Shown: positions 1 through 7,850 of the stretch, piece after piece
Layout: every line of letters begins with the position of its first letter
Position numbering within the stretch: position 1 is the stretch's first letter
Origin: JAXJSP01 sp036310005
Lineage (GTDB): Bacteria; Bacillota; Clostridia; Oscillospirales; Acutalibacteraceae
Reading direction: 5' to 3'
Length of the DNA stretch: 64,000 nt
NCBI GenBank assembly: GCA_036310005.1
Contig: JAXJSP010000052.1
Span: forward strand, 1-64,000
Program-made: the position numbers and the translations under genes
Notes under the pieces: generated by a model
Seen by the model: only the letters and a program-made list of their open reading frames with translations
What the model was told of the DNA's origin: nothing
The model's database searches: none

Positions 1-58
1 CTTTCAATTCTAATATCTCTTTCTCATGTTTTTGAATCTGTGTATATTCTCTTGGCAT
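1..58 (-). CDS. IS3-like transposase ORFA, N-terminal fragment
   Basis: The frame starts with ATG at 58-56 and runs off the window edge; 19 residues are visible (MPREYTQIQKHEKEILELK). This opening resembles the helix-turn-helix first ORF of IS3-group elements in Clostridia, which binds the terminal repeats and is fused to the DDE integrase by frameshifting. A GGGGG Shine-Dalgarno lies seven bases upstream of the ATG and forms part of a hairpin (66-102). Only the extreme N-terminus can be judged. Confidence 0.55.
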   Translation of the reverse strand, partial: MPREYTQIQKHEKEILELK

Positions 59-65
59 ACAAATT

Positions 66-102
66 CCCCCTATGGTAGTTCCATTAATTCTACCATAGGG
101 GG
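66..102 (-). promoter_or_regulatory. Hairpin sequestering the transposase ribosome binding site
   Basis: A perfect 13-bp inverted repeat (CCCCCTATGGTAG at 66-78 and its complement at 90-102) has an 11-base loop. On the minus strand the 3' arm ends in GGGGG, the Shine-Dalgarno of the transposase ORF starting at 58. A transcript entering from outside the element would fold and hide the site; one starting in the loop would not. On the plus strand the hairpin is followed by a T-run (106-112), so it can also act as an intrinsic terminator for transcription leaving the element. Confidence 0.6.
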
Positions 103-138
103 CTCTTTTTTTCTATTGTCCGTTTTTACTGGACTTGT

Positions 139-666
139 TCATTTAATGCTATGCTTTTTTAAAATAAGTAAGTATATTGATATAATCAATATTGTGTAAT
201 TTTTAAAATAAATTAAAAGCAAACCGAATAATAACAAGATTACATTGAAAATCAATGAAATTACATTTAAGTATTTATGTTTAATCTTTGTGCATAACAA
301 AATATCATAACCGTCTAATCCGTATATTGGCAACAAATTAAATATAAGCAGCGACAAATTAACGACTATGTAGTTATCTAAACCGAAAATCACAGAAACA
401 ATCAGAAAGATTAAATTAAATAAACAACCGCCTGAAGATATTAATAAATTATCTAATTCTGTTGAAAAATCAGATTTCAAATTTATATTTATAACACAAG
501 AATCAAAAGTCAGGCTGTTAATTTTCTGTTTTGTTATAAGTATAAAAAGCAGATGCCCCAATTCGTGAAATAATGCAGAATATATAGAACAAACGACTAA
601 ACTGTTATCACCGGATAAAAGCATTAATGAGAGTACAATAAAAAACCAAAAATTGATTTTAAGCAT
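139..666 (-). CDS. spoIVFB: SpoIVFB-like M50 (site-2) membrane metalloprotease, 3' end altered by IS
   Basis: This 175-residue multi-pass membrane protein has the zinc site of M50 proteases: HELGH (His34, Glu35, His38) in an early membrane helix and LLPIYGLDGY with the third ligand Asp118 later on. In sporulating Firmicutes SpoIVFB cleaves pro-sigma-K in the mother cell. It lies directly downstream of an M23/LytM protein, overlapping it by 8 bp, which is the spoIVFA-spoIVFB arrangement. No CBS domain follows. The TGA stop (141-139) coincides with the first three bases of the IS3-like element, so the natural C-terminus has probably been replaced; both catalytic motifs are intact. It could also be a generic M50 protease, but the neighbour favours SpoIVFB. 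Confidence 0.72.
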   Translation of the reverse strand: MLKINFWFFIVLSLMLLSGDNSLVVCSIYSALFHELGHLLFILITKQKINSLTFDSCVININLKSDFSTELDNLLISSGGCLFNLIFLIVSVIFGLDNYIVVNLSLLIFNLLPIYGLDGYDILLCTKIKHKYLNVISLIFNVILLLFGLLLIYFKNYTILIISIYLLILKKHSIK

Positions 667-1336
667 TATTTGATATAGGTAAATAGTAAATCGGGTTCAA
701 AATAGTATCATTTAATTTAATTTCAAAGTGCAGATGCGGTCCCGTAGATTGTCCCGTACTGCCCACCAAAGCAATCAAATCGCCTTTTTTTACCTTATCA
801 CCCTGTTCAACCTTTAATTCTAAACAATGTGCATAAGTTGAATATAACCCGCTTGAGTGATTAATTTGAACAAAGTATCCCAAATCTGTACTAAACATCG
901 CTTTATTTACAATTCCGTCAGCGGCTGCATATATTTCCTGACCTTCAGGTGCTGCAAAATCTATTCCGCTATGTAATGCATAATTTCCGGTCACAGGGTT
1001 GTATCTATAACCGTATTCGGATGAAATTCGTTGATAATCTACCGGAATACACATATTTTCAGCGACAATATTTGTACTTAATTGTTTTAAAGCAGTATCA
1101 TTAACAGAGGTTTGTACTGTTTTTTCTTCGTTTTGAGTTGTTTCTTCTTTTTCATTTTCTTCATCGGAAATTACCTGTTCTATATTAATATCGTCTAAAA
1201 AGTTAGTTTTATAATATGAATAAAAGATTTTATATTTATCATTTACTAAAAATTTAAAGACAGTTAAAGTTATAATTATTAACAAACAGATAATTGTTCT
1301 GAAATAGACTATTTTTAATAAACATTTATTTTGCAT
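659..1336 (-). CDS. spoIVFA: SpoIVFA-like membrane-anchored M23 (LytM) protein
   Basis: This 225-residue protein has one N-terminal membrane segment (about 13-31), an acidic Glu/Thr-rich linker (about 48-80) and a C-terminal LytM domain (about 100-220). The metal-site residues look complete: H122xxxD126, H170 and HLH at 201-203. In B. subtilis SpoIVFA holds SpoIVFB and BofA in the outer forespore membrane and is cut by SpoIVB; its LytM domain there is degenerate. The position just upstream of the M50 protease supports SpoIVFA. SpoIIQ, also a single-pass LytM protein, is the main alternative. The ATG at 1336 follows GGTGATTAT. Confidence 0.68.
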   Translation of the reverse strand: MQNKCLLKIVYFRTIICLLIIITLTVFKFLVNDKYKIFYSYYKTNFLDDINIEQVISDEENEKEETTQNEEKTVQTSVNDTALKQLSTNIVAENMCIPVDYQRISSEYGYRYNPVTGNYALHSGIDFAAPEGQEIYAAADGIVNKAMFSTDLGYFVQINHSSGLYSTYAHCLELKVEQGDKVKKGDLIALVGSTGQSTGPHLHFEIKLNDTILNPIYYLPISNNA

Positions 1337-1363
1337 ATAATCACCAAAATAATTTTATGCAAA

Positions 1364-1401
1364 GTAAAATAAAAAAAGAACGGTTATTAAAACCGTTCTT
1401 T
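1364..1401 (-). terminator. Intrinsic terminator of the cell-wall operon
   Basis: An 11-bp stem (1375-1385 with 1391-1401) has a 5-base loop and, on the minus strand, a T-rich run toward 1364. Its first arm overlaps the stop codon of the CDF transporter gene. Confidence 0.85.
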
Positions 1402-2563
1402 AAACATTGTCCACTGTAATTACACAATCATAATCATTGTCAAATTCCTGAATTTTTCTTTTTGTTTCTAAAATTAATTCTTCGTTAGAAATATCAACAT
1501 TAAAAGGTTTGACTACATCGAAAATCAAGTCTTTTTTATTATCTAACTCAACGATTCTAAAATCATGAACAGATAAATCATCAGAAATGCTTTTTAATAT
1601 ATTTAAAATTTTATCTTTAATTGAATTGTATTTATCATTATCTGTTGCTACAGGGTCCATATGTATTACCATATTTACGCCTGTAAGATTATATATTTTT
1701 CTTTCACAAGCATCGACAGATTCGTGACAGGAAATTATATCGAGTTTGTCTGACACTTCAACATGAGCAGATGCAAACATTTTTCCGGGGCCGTAATTAT
1801 GCATAACAAAATCGTGCACATCTAAAAAGTCATCAAACTCAGAAATCGTTTTGAATATGATTTCAACAACATCCTTGCTTGGAGGCTCACCTAACAATGG
1901 ACTGAATGTCTGTATTGCAGAGGTAATTCCGCCATAAATAATAAACAATGATACTGCTAATCCGGTATAAGCATCAATATTAATATCAAATATACGATAA
2001 ATAATATTTGAAAACAAAACTACAGTTGTTGTTAATGCATCATAAAAGCAGTCTTTTGAAGTTGCAATTAATACTCCTGAATTAATTTTTTTACCGATTT
2101 TTTTATTGAAAAAATATAACCACAGTTTAATGAAAATTGAAATTACTAACAGTGCTGCGACAACAAAAGTTAATTTGTTTAAAGTATCGGGATTAAAAAT
2201 TCTTTGGAAAGAAGATTTAAACAGTTCAATTCCGACTACTGCAATAATAACCGATACCAAAAATCCCGACATATATTCCATGCGTCCGTGACCGAACGGA
2301 TGCTCTTTGTCGGCAGGCTTGCTTGATAATTTAAACCCAAAAAGAGTTAATATAGAAGAAACCATATCAAGCAAGTTGTTAATTGCATCGGCAATAATAG
2401 CAATACTGCCTGTGACGATACCGGTAAACAGTTTTATTAAAAACAAAGAAATATTACATATAATACCGGCAAATCCGCATAAATTACCGTAACTGTTTCT
2501 TGTTTTTTCAAGATGAATACTTTCACTGTCTTTAACAAACAGTTTAATTAAAAAATTTGTCAT
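1400..2563 (-). CDS. Cation diffusion facilitator, Mn-type exporter (MntE-like)
   Basis: A 387-residue CDF-family metal/proton antiporter: about six membrane helices (roughly 30-220) and a C-terminal cytoplasmic ZT-dimer domain (about 220-385). Helix 2 carries N62 and D66 (in DAINNLLD) and helix 5 carries D171 and D175 (DCFYD), an N-D-D-D metal site. Known manganese CDFs use this set, whereas zinc members use His-Asp-His-Asp. The HPFGHGR loop (88-94) is also family-typical. The ATG directly follows the ddl stop codon, so it is the last gene of the operon from the RluA-type gene. Manganese export is inferred from the site residues; iron is possible. Confidence 0.85.
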   Translation of the reverse strand: MTNFLIKLFVKDSESIHLEKTRNSYGNLCGFAGIICNISLFLIKLFTGIVTGSIAIIADAINNLLDMVSSILTLFGFKLSSKPADKEHPFGHGRMEYMSGFLVSVIIAVVGIELFKSSFQRIFNPDTLNKLTFVVAALLVISIFIKLWLYFFNKKIGKKINSGVLIATSKDCFYDALTTTVVLFSNIIYRIFDINIDAYTGLAVSLFIIYGGITSAIQTFSPLLGEPPSKDVVEIIFKTISEFDDFLDVHDFVMHNYGPGKMFASAHVEVSDKLDIISCHESVDACERKIYNLTGVNMVIHMDPVATDNDKYNSIKDKILNILKSISDDLSVHDFRIVELDNKKDLIFDVVKPFNVDISNEELILETKRKIQEFDNDYDCVITVDNV

Positions 2564-3760
2564 TTAAAATTTAGAGCCTTTTGAACCTTTTGCACCAAAA
2601 GAGCCCACTCCGTCTAAAATATTAGAATCGTAAGTAAATACTAAATTTTCTTCTTCCCTTTTCCTCTTAAATGCTAAAGAGATTAATCTGTCAAGCAACT
2701 CATTATACTTAATTCCTGTTGCTTCCCAAAGATAAAATGCAAGTGAACCGGGTATAGTGTTTATCTCGTTTACATATACTTTTTCATTATCATCACAGTC
2801 CATTAAATAGTCAATTCTCACAACACCGTTAGCGCCGATTGTTTTAAATGTATCGCACGATATTTTTTGAATTTCTTTCATTTTTTCGTCACTGATATCG
2901 GCCGGTAGTTTTCTTTTTAATGTAGCCATTCCTTCACTTGACTTTTGATTGCTGATGTATTTATCCGTAAAAGATAAAATTTCATCCTGCATAACCGGTT
3001 CTTCGCAAACCGAGGCTATATTTTCGTTTTGGTCGCCTAAAACAGAACAGTTAATTTCTCTTAAATTTGTTATTGCTCTTTCGATTATTACTTTTGAAGC
3101 AAATGAAGTTGCTAAATCGATTGCTTCAATCAAACTTTGTAAATCGGAAGCTTTACTGATTCCGATACTTGAACCTAAATTCGCGGGCTTAACAATTACA
3201 GGATATCCGAACTTTTTTTCAATGTCATTTATTATTAATTCCTTTTCGTTGCTCCAATCCATTGAAGTAAATGCTATATGCGGTAAGGTTGGTATATCGG
3301 CAGAAATTAATACTTTCTTAAATAAATCTTTGTCCATACCTAAAGCTGCACTCATAGTATTGCAGCCGACATACGGAATACCGAGCATTTGCAAATATCC
3401 CGATACTGTTCCGTCCTCACAGTTTGTACCGTGTACGACAGGCAAAACTACATCAATGTATTCAACCGGCTTGTTTTTCTTGAAACCGCCTTTAACATTG
3501 TATAAACAAAATCTGTCTTCATTTTTTCCTATGTAAACATTCATATATTTATTCTTAAAATCAGACAAATCACAGTTTCTGAAAGTGTTTATATCACAAA
3601 AAGATTTATCAAATAACATCTGTCCTGATTTTGTAACATAAATAGGTACAATATCATATTTTTCTTTATCTAAATTATTAATTGCTTGCACTCCCGAAAT
3701 TATTGAAACTTCATGTTCAACAGAGACACAACCAAAAATTACACCAACACTTGTTTTCAA
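2564..3760 (-). CDS. ddl: D-alanine--D-alanine ligase
   Basis: A 398-residue ATP-grasp ligase that joins two D-alanines for the peptidoglycan stem peptide in the cytoplasm. Visible motifs are the N-terminal GCVSVEHEVS loop, HGTNCEDGTVSGYLQMLGI, the ATP-binding PVIVKPANLGSSIGIS segment and the metal-binding VNEINTIPGSLAF near the C-terminus. A basic tail follows (KRKREEEN) and ends GAKGSKGSKF, slightly longer than usual. It lies 12 bp downstream of murF, whose product consumes D-Ala-D-Ala, so the two are probably co-expressed. D-Ala-D-Ala rather than D-Ala-D-Lac specificity is inferred from the pairing, not from a decisive residue. Confidence 0.93.
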   Translation of the reverse strand: MKTSVGVIFGCVSVEHEVSIISGVQAINNLDKEKYDIVPIYVTKSGQMLFDKSFCDINTFRNCDLSDFKNKYMNVYIGKNEDRFCLYNVKGGFKKNKPVEYIDVVLPVVHGTNCEDGTVSGYLQMLGIPYVGCNTMSAALGMDKDLFKKVLISADIPTLPHIAFTSMDWSNEKELIINDIEKKFGYPVIVKPANLGSSIGISKASDLQSLIEAIDLATSFASKVIIERAITNLREINCSVLGDQNENIASVCEEPVMQDEILSFTDKYISNQKSSEGMATLKRKLPADISDEKMKEIQKISCDTFKTIGANGVVRIDYLMDCDDNEKVYVNEINTIPGSLAFYLWEATGIKYNELLDRLISLAFKRKREEENLVFTYDSNILDGVGSFGAKGSKGSKF

Positions 3761-3772
3761 AATTTACACCTC

Positions 3773-5335
3773 TTATTTAGAATAATTATCAGGCAAGTCA
3801 TTTTCAAATAAGACTACGCAATTATTATCAACAACTTTATTTAAATGTACCATCGCTTCTTTAAATGAAGAAACAATTAACATTTTATTTAAATCAAAAC
3901 TGTTTACAGATTTAATTCCGTCTGCTAATGCTTTTGTTCTCTCTTTTCCTACAAGAACAATTTCAAAGTCAAGTTCAGCCGCTTTTTTTCCTAATTTATA
4001 ATTCTCATCATATTCAATATCACCTAACTCTACCATACCGGGAGTTACTAAAATTTTTCTGTAATTTTCAAATCGGTTCAGCACATTTAAAGATTCATTA
4101 CTGCCGCATGGGTTTGAATTATAAGCATCGTCAATAAGCAAAGAGCCTTTGATAAACGGTTTTAATTCAAGTCTGTGCTCAACTGCAGACAGTTTATCAA
4201 CAGCAAATTTAATTTGTTTAATACTAACACCTAAATCAATCGCAACTGCAACTGCACCCGCTATATTTAAAACATTGTGCATACCTAAAAGTTTAGTATT
4301 TAACTCAAATTTTTGATTTTTATATTCAATGCTGAAGGAATAACCGAAAGCGGAACCTTTAATATCAGAGATTTTAAGTTGTCCTTCATTTGCTGAATAA
4401 CTGACAAAATTATAGTTTTCTGCTTTGCTTTTAATAAATTCATTATCAAAATTCAAATATACCGTTCCGTTTTTGCGTTTTACAGCATCAGCAAGTTCAA
4501 ATTTTGTATTTATTATGTTGTCAATAGTTTTAAATGTTTCAAGATGCTGAGGGCCTATTGATGTAATTATAGCACAATCGGGTTGAACTATATCACATAT
4601 CTGTTTAATATCACCTGTATTCTTAGCGCCCATTTCGCAAATAAAAATTTCATGGCTTGGTTTTAACATTTCTCGTATTGTTCTGACAACGCCAAGAGTC
4701 GTATTATAACTGCCAGGAGTATATAAAACATTATATTTTTCTTGCAAAATTCTTGCTAAAATATACTTTGTGCTTGTTTTACCGTAACTGCCGGTAATAC
4801 CGATGATTTTTAAATTCTTATTGTTTCTTAAAATTTTTTTAGCATCATTAATATAATACTTCTTTATAATTGACTCTATTGGTGTGTTAATCAGAATAAT
4901 TAGCATAGAAACAAAAGTCGTGACAAAAGATAAAACTAATAAAATATAGTTAAATAAATATGATACAGTATTAGATAAAACCGCAAAAACTGCAAGCAGA
5001 ATAAAATAAGAAAAATACATTCTTTTAATTCTTGCAGTAAAAACAATAGGTTTAATAGCGGTTTTTTGTTTCATCACTGATATAAACACGGTAAAAATTA
5101 AATATATCATCGATAATATTATAGTAATGATAAATAATTTAAACACAAATAAAACTGTTAATATCACCAATGAGACTAAATTTAATATAATCTTCTTATA
5201 ACCGGTCTCAAAAAGCCATTTACAATACCTTGAATTATAATATGAATTTTGTTGCAACATGTGAAAATATTGTGTTATGGAAAATAAACCTGTTAATGCA
5301 ATTAAAATTTCGCTGAATAAACACAAATAATTCAT
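3773..5335 (-). CDS. murF: MurF-type Mur ligase with N-terminal membrane domain
   Basis: A 520-residue protein related to UDP-N-acetylmuramoyl-tripeptide--D-alanyl-D-alanine ligase. Residues about 1-155 form several hydrophobic helices, unlike canonical soluble MurF. The ligase follows, with the ATP loop GITGSYGKTSTK near 178, YNTTLGV, the ICEMGAKNTGDI region and the DDAYNSNP motif of the central/C-terminal domain. Such membrane-fused MurF-like proteins occur in Clostridia. The start overlaps the hydrolase stop (TAATG), and ddl follows directly. The role in adding D-Ala-D-Ala is inferred from family and context; it might instead be a second, specialised MurF. Confidence 0.85.
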   Translation of the reverse strand: MNYLCLFSEILIALTGLFSITQYFHMLQQNSYYNSRYCKWLFETGYKKIILNLVSLVILTVLFVFKLFIITIILSMIYLIFTVFISVMKQKTAIKPIVFTARIKRMYFSYFILLAVFAVLSNTVSYLFNYILLVLSFVTTFVSMLIILINTPIESIIKKYYINDAKKILRNNKNLKIIGITGSYGKTSTKYILARILQEKYNVLYTPGSYNTTLGVVRTIREMLKPSHEIFICEMGAKNTGDIKQICDIVQPDCAIITSIGPQHLETFKTIDNIINTKFELADAVKRKNGTVYLNFDNEFIKSKAENYNFVSYSANEGQLKISDIKGSAFGYSFSIEYKNQKFELNTKLLGMHNVLNIAGAVAVAIDLGVSIKQIKFAVDKLSAVEHRLELKPFIKGSLLIDDAYNSNPCGSNESLNVLNRFENYRKILVTPGMVELGDIEYDENYKLGKKAAELDFEIVLVGKERTKALADGIKSVNSFDLNKMLIVSSFKEAMVHLNKVVDNNCVVLFENDLPDNYSK

Positions 5336-6108
5336 TAATTAGCCTCCAGAAAACTCTTAATTATCAAGTTGACCTGAACGGGGTTGTTTAAAAAAGAAAA
5401 ATGTCCGGCATTTTTAATAACACATAAACCGCTGTCAGGAATAAGACTTTCAATCAGTTTTGCGTCTGAAAGCGGAGTTGCATCATCATTTTCTCCCCAG
5501 ATTAATAAAGAGGGAACCTTAATATTAGGCATATATTTAGTCAAATCTTCATTTACGGTATTAACTAAAGTAGCTCGTAATACAGGCGGAGCTGAATTAT
5601 AATCTGAAGAACCAAAATAACTTCTCCACTCATTCAGTAAATTTTCAGTGTAGTTCTTAATAATAGGTAAAGTCAAGAACCATTTTCCGGCTTTAAAACA
5701 ACATTGTTTTAATTTTGCTTTAAATGACTTTTTGTGCATAACTCCTGCTACATCAATTAAAATCAGTTTTTTAGGAGTGTAAAGACCGCTTCCGACCATC
5801 TTGAAAATTACTCTGCCGCCGAATGAATGTCCTACTAAAACTGCATTTTTGATATCAAGTTCATTTAAAAACTTTAAAGTAACATCTACATAATCGGATA
5901 CTGTCCAAGGCTCTTTTATAATTTCGCTTTTTCCAAATCCGGGAAAATCTAAAGCGATAATTCTATTTGTATTTTTCAAAGGTTCCATTATGCATCTGAA
6001 AGGCTCAATAGAAGACCCCCAACCGTGTAAAAAGACAATAGGTTCGCCTTTTCCGTAATCTTCATAATTAATTTTAATACCATTTATTTCAATAAACAAT
6101 ATTATCAC
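5335..6108 (-). CDS. Alpha/beta hydrolase
   Basis: A 257-residue cytoplasmic alpha/beta-hydrolase. The oxyanion region HGWGSS, the nucleophile elbow GHSFGG (serine near 94), an acid in GENDDATP and the catalytic His in NAGHFSFLNN give a complete Ser-Asp-His triad. The fold fits an esterase, lipase or C-C hydrolase; no substrate can be read from sequence. It overlaps the upstream RluA-type gene by 20 bp and murF by 1 bp, so it is translationally coupled within the cell-wall operon. The true start may be a few codons downstream of the annotated ATG. Confidence 0.85.
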   Translation of the reverse strand: MIILFIEINGIKINYEDYGKGEPIVFLHGWGSSIEPFRCIMEPLKNTNRIIALDFPGFGKSEIIKEPWTVSDYVDVTLKFLNELDIKNAVLVGHSFGGRVIFKMVGSGLYTPKKLILIDVAGVMHKKSFKAKLKQCCFKAGKWFLTLPIIKNYTENLLNEWRSYFGSSDYNSAPPVLRATLVNTVNEDLTKYMPNIKVPSLLIWGENDDATPLSDAKLIESLIPDSGLCVIKNAGHFSFLNNPVQVNLIIKSFLEAN

Positions 6109-6985
6109 TCCTAAAGCCGCTTAAATACTTTTCAATAAATAGGTTCATATCACTTGGTAATTCACAACTACATTCTATAATTTTACCCGAAATTTGATTT
6201 TTAAATTTTATATAAAAACAATGTAAAGCCTGTCTGTTCATCAGTTCTCTGTTGCCGCCGTACAAATCATCACCGACTAAAGGATGACCGATAGATGACA
6301 TGTGTACTCTGATTTGATGCGTCCTTCCCGTTTCAAGAGAAAGTTCAAGTGCTGAATACTTATCATTAGAAAACAGGTTTTTATAATGAGTAATTGCGTT
6401 TTTACCGTTCAAATCATCTGTTTTTCTTTTAATAAAACTGTTTTCTTCTAAATCTATTTTTGAAGTAATTGTATCTTCATCTTTTGTTTTGCCATGACAA
6501 AAAGCAATATATTTTTTAACCGCATCCTTATACATAGAAACCGCTAATTGATTTTTAGCAATTACAAGTATTCCGCTTGTGTTTTTATCCAGTCTGTATA
6601 CAGGTCTGAAAATTAAGTTTAAATTATTCTTTTTACAATATGTATCAAAAGCATTTTTCAGCGTATTATTTTTAATAGTCGAAGTCGGATGTACAGCAAT
6701 GCCCGAAGGTTTGTTAACAAGAATATAATCATCGTCTTCATATATAATATTAAGCTCTAAATCACAATCTACTTCGTGTACAATACATTTGTCTTCTAAT
6801 TTTAATATAATAATGTCGCCTTTATTAACAGGTGTGTTAGTAAAAACAGAATTTCCGTTTAGCATAATTCCGTTTTCTGTCCTTTTAAGTCTTCTTACCA
6901 TCGAAGTAGAAATTTTGTTGCTTTTTAAATAGTTTCTGAGACTTATGTAATTATCATCGGCAATTAATTTTATTATTCTTGACAT
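6089..6985 (-). CDS. RluA-family RNA pseudouridine synthase
   Basis: A 298-residue pseudouridine synthase with an N-terminal S4-like RNA-binding region (about 12-75) and the RluA catalytic domain. The catalytic Asp is in RPVYRLDKNTSGILV. The later LETGRTHQIRVHMSSIGHP and VGDDLYGG blocks are diagnostic for the RluA/RluC/RluD group. It converts uridines in rRNA or tRNA; the target base cannot be assigned. It is the first gene of the operon leading to murF, ddl and the CDF transporter, with a promoter at 7016-7044. Confidence 0.92.
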   Translation of the reverse strand: MSRIIKLIADDNYISLRNYLKSNKISTSMVRRLKRTENGIMLNGNSVFTNTPVNKGDIIILKLEDKCIVHEVDCDLELNIIYEDDDYILVNKPSGIAVHPTSTIKNNTLKNAFDTYCKKNNLNLIFRPVYRLDKNTSGILVIAKNQLAVSMYKDAVKKYIAFCHGKTKDEDTITSKIDLEENSFIKRKTDDLNGKNAITHYKNLFSNDKYSALELSLETGRTHQIRVHMSSIGHPLVGDDLYGGNRELMNRQALHCFYIKFKNQISGKIIECSCELPSDMNLFIEKYLSGFRSDNIVY

Positions 6986-7015
6986 ACATACCTACTGTAT
7001 TAAATTATTAAGTAT

Positions 7016-7044
7016 ATAATAACAATTTATTTCAAATATTTCAA
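7016..7044 (-). promoter_or_regulatory. Sigma-A-type promoter for the RluA-murF-ddl operon
   Basis: On the minus strand: TTGAAA (7044-7039), a 17-base spacer and TATTAT (7021-7016), upstream of the RluA-type gene. Confidence 0.6.
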
Positions 7045-7082
7045 CAATAACAAAGATATTTAAATATATTTTTAAAAAGTAC

Positions 7083-7111
7083 TTGATTTTATTTTACATT
7101 TCTGTTAAAAT
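7083..7111 (+). promoter_or_regulatory. Sigma-A-type promoter of rpmB
   Basis: TTGATT (7083-7088), a 17-base spacer and TAAAAT (7106-7111), about 40 bases upstream of the rpmB start. Confidence 0.75.
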
Positions 7112-7151
7112 CGTTAATAGTCATGTGAAAATTATAAAGGAGGTGCAGACT

Positions 7152-7340
7152 GTGGCAAAGTGTGACATCTGCAACAAAGAAGTTTCATTCGGTATTAAGG
7201 TATCTCATTCTCATAGAAGATCTAACAGAACCTGGAAGCCTAATGTAAAAAAAGTTAAGGCTATTGTAAACGGTACTCCGTGTAGAGTGAATGTTTGCAC
7301 CCGTTGCTTGCGTTCAGGAAAAGTTACTCGTGCAATTTAG
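7152..7340 (+). CDS. rpmB: Ribosomal protein L28 (zinc-ribbon form)
   Basis: A 62-residue 50S subunit protein. The start is GTG at 7152, chosen because AAAGGAGGTG sits just upstream and the protein then begins (M)AKCDICNKEV as in other L28 proteins; a longer in-frame extension upstream would cover the promoter. Two CxxC pairs (CDIC and CTRC) show the zinc-containing form rather than the cysteine-free version made under zinc limitation. It is a single-gene unit with its own promoter and terminator and the only plus-strand gene in the first 33 kb. Confidence 0.97.
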   Translation: MAKCDICNKEVSFGIKVSHSHRRSNRTWKPNVKKVKAIVNGTPCRVNVCTRCLRSGKVTRAI

Positions 7341-7362
7341 TAATAATATTTATTTGCAAAAT

Positions 7363-7394
7363 AAAATCCCCGAACAAATTGTTCGGGGATTTTT
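7363..7394 (+). terminator. Bidirectional terminator between rpmB and mazF
   Basis: A 13-bp stem (7363-7375 with 7381-7393) around CCCCGAAC/GTTCGGGG has a 5-base loop, with T-runs on the plus side and A-runs on the other. It can end both converging genes. Confidence 0.9.
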
Positions 7395-7396
7395 AA

Positions 7397-7738
7397 TTAT
7401 AAACCAAAACTGACGCTTAACGCTTCGTTAATTTGATTCATAGAATCGGTGTCAAGGGTACCCATTTTTTCTTTTAATCTTTTTTTATCAATTGTTCTTA
7501 CTTGTTCTAATAAAACAATTGAATCTTTTGCTAACCCGCTGTCATCAGCGTTTAGTTTAATATGAGTAGGTAATGTCGCTTTTTCCCTCTGGCTTGTAAT
7601 TGCCGCGGCAATAACGGTAGGACTGTATTTATTACCTACATCATTTTGAACAATAAGTACCGGTCTGACTCCTCCCTGTTCCGAACCTACTACCGGGCTT
7701 AAGTCAGCGTAGTAAATGTCTCCCCTTCTTATAGTCAT
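7397..7738 (-). CDS. mazF: MazF/PemK-family endoribonuclease toxin (EndoA-like)
   Basis: A 113-residue single-domain toxin. [20 protein letters not shown] at the N-terminus, RPVLIVQND and the later [14 protein letters not shown] match the EndoA/MazF group of Firmicutes, which cut mRNA at short U/A-rich sites. It is full length. No antitoxin frame lies next to it: 7739-7850 has no coding potential I can support and the gene beyond is nnrE-nnrD. In Bacillus the antitoxin directly precedes the toxin, so here the partner is elsewhere or lost. Confidence 0.93.
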   Translation of the reverse strand: MTIRRGDIYYADLSPVVGSEQGGVRPVLIVQNDVGNKYSPTVIAAAITSQREKATLPTHIKLNADDSGLAKDSIVLLEQVRTIDKKRLKEKMGTLDTDSMNQINEALSVSFGL

Positions 7739-7850
7739 TTATGTTCACTCTCCGAAAATATTAACTCAATTATATTTTTGCCTAAATTTAAAAATTTAAA
7801 CATAAAATACAATCTTATTACATAATATTTCCGTTTGAAGCAATTTGACA

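Larger units (their letters stand above)
1..141 (-). mobile_element. IS3-family-like insertion sequence, 5' end only
   Basis: The element runs off the left edge of the window. Its outer end appears to be at 141: read on the minus strand it begins TGAACAAGTCCAG and continues through a GGACA block, the TG-initiated style of terminal repeat typical of IS3-group elements. Behind it lie a 13-bp hairpin and the start of a transposase-like reading frame. The opposite end, the second ORF and the target duplication are outside the window, so the family call rests on the terminal sequence and the first 19 residues of the ORF. Confidence 0.6.

Noticed and set aside
1337..1372. CATAAAAT as a sigma-E -10 before the SpoIVFA-like gene
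   Set aside because: No acceptable -35 lies 14-16 bases upstream; that region is the T-tract and stem of the previous terminator.
2949..3536. 195-codon open frame on the plus strand inside ddl
   Set aside because: It is antisense to a well-supported Ddl gene, matches no family and has no ribosome site.
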